DNA of 32,063 nucleotides from contig NZ_AWRU01000023.1 in the NCBI RefSeq assembly GCF_000523515.1, forward strand, positions 178,225 to 210,287, in the 5' to 3' direction. The position numbers were made by a program, and so were the translations under genes. Each line of letters opens with the position of its first letter. The stretch's first letter is position 1. Shown here piece by piece: positions 29,690 through 32,063 of the stretch. The notes beneath the pieces were generated by a model. That model searched no databases, was not told the DNA's origin, and worked only from the letters and a program-made list of their open reading frames with translations. This DNA is from Pedobacter sp. V48 (GTDB lineage Bacteria; Bacteroidota; Bacteroidia; Sphingobacteriales; Sphingobacteriaceae).

Positions 29690-32063
29690 CTAGTAAGGAT
29701 CAACATCCACCTGAATGTTTACTGCGCGATAGTCTTTTTCCGATTGAAATTGAACAATGGTATCTTTCAATATCGACTTTACCTTTTGCACCGAAGTATT
29801 TTTATCGCTCTTAATAATTACCTGTTTAATATAGTAATTTCTTACACGTGATACTAAGGGCTGTTCAGGCCCCAGTACTCTCCCCCCTAGCTGCCCTTTA
29901 AGAATGTTCGCAAACTTCTGCGAAGCCACGTTTAAAAGATCAGCATCTTTGTGCTTTATATTAATAAAAATGAGTCTTGTAAATGGAGGATAATTAAATT
30001 GCTTGCGTTCTGCAACTTCCTCATTGTACATTTCCAAGTATTTATTATCGATAACCTGATTAATAATTCTATGGTTATCATCATAGGCCTGTATAATTAC
30101 TTTGCCTTGTTTATCCCTTCTACCGGCCCTACCTGCAACCTGTGCCAACAGTTGATAACTTCTTTCAAAAGCCCTGAAATCAGGATAGTTTAAGAGTGTA
30201 TCTGCATTAATTACTCCAATTAGCGTTACATTATCAAAGTCCAATCCTTTAGCAACCATTTGTGTGCCGATCAAAATATCTGTCTTTTTCTCTTGAAAAT
30301 CAGAAATAATCTGCTGCAGTCCATTTTTAGTCCGTGTACTATCTACATCCAACCTTGAGATTTTGGCTTCAGGAAAAATCAAACTCAGCTCTTCCTCCAC
30401 CCTTTCGGTACCAAATCCTTTCTGTTCAATGTGAACCGATCCGCAAGCCGGGCAGACGTTAATACTACTTTGGTGATAACCACAATAATGACAATGTAAT
30501 TTCCCACTTGTTTTGTGATAAGTTAAACTCACATCACAATTCACACACTTAGGTGCATAACCACAAGTACCACAAATTAAGATGGTGGCATACCCTCGTC
30601 TATTTTGAAACAAAATTACCTGCTCCTTATTTTCCAATGTAAAAGCAATCTCATCAATCAACTTGGTTGAAAAATAAGAAACCATTTTCTTGCGTTTCGT
30701 TTCTTCGGAAATACTAATTACTTCCTGTAAAGGCAAATCGACACCACCAAACCTTTCGGTAATTGTTACAAGACCATACTTACCGCTAACCGCATTATAA
30801 TAGCTTTCAATAGATGGTGTAGCAGACCCAAGCACAATTTTAGCCTGATGCAAATGTGCCAGATAAACTGCCGCATCCCTGGCCTGATATCTTGGCGACG
30901 GATCGTGTTGCTTATACGAAGATTCATGTTCCTCATCAACCACAATTAATTTCAGTTCTTTAAAAGGCAGAAATACCGCAGAACGAGCGCCCAGAACCAC
31001 GCGATATTTGCCATTTAATACCTTATTCCAAATCTCGACTCGCTCGTTATTGTTGAATTTAGAATGGTAAACACCAATAGCATCTCCAAAATAACGCTGT
31101 ATGCGTTCTACTATTTGAGTAGTTAAAGCAATTTCAGGTAATAAGAACAATACCTGTCCCCCTTTTTCAATTGCTTTTTCAATCAGTTTTATATATATCT
31201 GTGTTTTTCCTGATGCAGTTACACCATGTAACAACATAACATCCTTAGCGAGAAAACCGTCTTCTATTTGTTGCAAAGCTCTATTTTGAGCTTCACTAAG
31301 TTCAAAATTTAACACAAAGTCATCGGCATTTTCCAGTAGTCTGCTAACCGGCCGCTTGTATACTGCGAAAATTTCTTTATCTACAAGCGTTTTAAAGGCC
31401 GCTGTACCACAAGCACTCTCTTCAAGCAATTGTTGCTTAGAAATAGTAGTCTGCTGCTTGGAAAGCTTTAAATAAGCCAAAAGCGCATTCAATTGTTTAG
31501 GTGCCCGCTCTAAAATCGAAAACAGGTGTTTTAAATTCTCCTCCTCATTGTAAAATGGCTGCAGAGAGACAAATGACTTTAACAGAGGTTTATATTTCTC
31601 TACCACTTCTTCAGCGATATAAACCATTCCTTTGCTCAGCAGGGAATTAATGATTGGATAAACCGTTTTTTGTCCCAATAATGCCGATACATCATCGATA
31701 GTTAATCTGGGTCTACTTCTTAAGGCATTTAAAATGATCTGCTCCTTATCTGTAAAAACGATCTCCTGAATAACCCCATCTTCATCAGAAAGCGGGCTTT
31801 CCTCCTTCAACACGATGATCGTTTCACTTGCCAGTTTCAGACCGGTTGGTAATGCTGCCGACAGGACGTCACCTTCATTACATAAGTAATAAGAAGTCAT
31901 CCAATCCCATAAATTTAACTGCTCAGGGGTAATGATCGGATAAGCATCAACAACATCAATAATATACTTAGCCTCATAAACTTCAGGGGCCTCTTTACTG
32001 ATACTTTTTACTAAGGCTGTATAGATTTTATTTTTTCCAAACTGAACTACCACACGTTTACCG
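29690..32063 (-). CDS. priA: Primosomal protein N' (replication restart helicase), 5' end outside the window
   Basis: About 790 residues are visible. The frame stays open past the GTG at 32053 (upstream codons read G-K-R, giving GKRVVVQFG, typical of the PriA N-terminal DNA-binding domain), so the true start is beyond the right edge. Helicase motifs are present: Walker A GVTASGKTQIY, DEEH box VVDEEHESSYKQ, and motifs V/VI GTQMVAKGLDFDN and QLLAQVAGRAGR. Eight cysteines in four CxxC pairs (CGTC to CPAC) form the two zinc sites. PriA reloads the replisome at collapsed forks. Stop at 29690-29692; a clear terminator was not seen. Confidence 0.96.
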   Translation of the reverse strand, partial: GKRVVVQFGKNKIYTALVKSISKEAPEVYEAKYIIDVVDAYPIITPEQLNLWDWMTSYYLCNEGDVLSAALPTGLKLASETIIVLKEESPLSDEDGVIQEIVFTDKEQIILNALRSRPRLTIDDVSALLGQKTVYPIINSLLSKGMVYIAEEVVEKYKPLLKSFVSLQPFYNEEENLKHLFSILERAPKQLNALLAYLKLSKQQTTISKQQLLEESACGTAAFKTLVDKEIFAVYKRPVSRLLENADDFVLNFELSEAQNRALQQIEDGFLAKDVMLLHGVTASGKTQIYIKLIEKAIEKGGQVLFLLPEIALTTQIVERIQRYFGDAIGVYHSKFNNNERVEIWNKVLNGKYRVVLGARSAVFLPFKELKLIVVDEEHESSYKQHDPSPRYQARDAAVYLAHLHQAKIVLGSATPSIESYYNAVSGKYGLVTITERFGGVDLPLQEVISISEETKRKKMVSYFSTKLIDEIAFTLENKEQVILFQNRRGYATILICGTCGYAPKCVNCDVSLTYHKTSGKLHCHYCGYHQSSINVCPACGSVHIEQKGFGTERVEEELSLIFPEAKISRLDVDSTRTKNGLQQIISDFQEKKTDILIGTQMVAKGLDFDNVTLIGVINADTLLNYPDFRAFERSYQLLAQVAGRAGRRDKQGKVIIQAYDDNHRIINQVIDNKYLEMYNEEVAERKQFNYPPFTRLIFINIKHKDADLLNVASQKFANILKGQLGGRVLGPEQPLVSRVRNYYIKQVIIKSDKNTSVQKVKSILKDTIVQFQSEKDYRAVNIQVDVDPY

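Overview
The window is an ordinary, gene-dense stretch of a Bacteroidota chromosome, most likely Sphingobacteriaceae (Pedobacter-like). I infer this from AT-rich DNA, TAnnTTTG-type -7 boxes with an upstream TTG, and family-typical proteins: the Bacteroidetes alternative GlmU, a LysS with a C-terminal extension, a two-beta-propeller LytS-type sensor kinase, MqnC of the futalosine route, and an NRAMP transporter fused to a UspA domain. It carries about 30 protein genes. I saw no rRNA, tRNA, CRISPR array, insertion sequence, phage gene or sign of recent transfer.

Layout. 1-265: the 3' end of a DUF3857/3858-type gene and its terminator. 263-2774 (-): a two-gene M16 peptidase operon, one subunit with an intact HxxEH zinc site and a partner without it. 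2888-4012 (+): mqnC, divergent from the M16 pair. 4108-5681 (-): two exported ferritin-like proteins with diiron-type ligands, the first with a Tat/lipobox leader. 5874-9591 (+): a LytTR response regulator overlapping a 982-residue sensor kinase. 9592-9972: the longest gene-free stretch, with a strong terminator, an A/T palindrome, a good promoter and a structured leader. 9973-10161: a 62-residue Asp-rich protein. 10230-11351 (+): a GNAT-like protein.

11356-15867 (-): an operon-like run of alternative glmU, tpiA, prmA, mpl and a small Xre regulator (peptidoglycan precursor and recycling genes mixed with glycolysis and ribosome modification). 15940-16961 (-): zinc-free L31 (rpmE2), a small unknown protein and methylmalonyl-CoA epimerase. 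17087-19208 (+): iscS-iscU-iscA for Fe-S assembly, with a perfect palindrome and a hairpin in the gaps. 19342-23110 (+): an acyl-CoA synthetase and lysS. 23198-23990: two small hypotheticals ending on a shared terminator. 24139-25292 (+): a thioredoxin-like protein with a CxxS site, and ung. 25299-25769 (-): an Lrp/AsnC regulator. 25909-28917 (+): mntR, mntH-uspA and smpB, with a dyad over the mntR promoter. 28933-32063 (-): pcm and priA, the latter cut by the window edge.

I found no clear new multi-gene system. The spots most worth a second look are the promoter and leader of the Asp-rich mini-protein, the MntR dyad with the transporter-UspA fusion, the palindrome in front of iscU, the exported ferritin-like pair beside a two-component system, and two promoters placed so close to start codons that their mRNAs may be leaderless.
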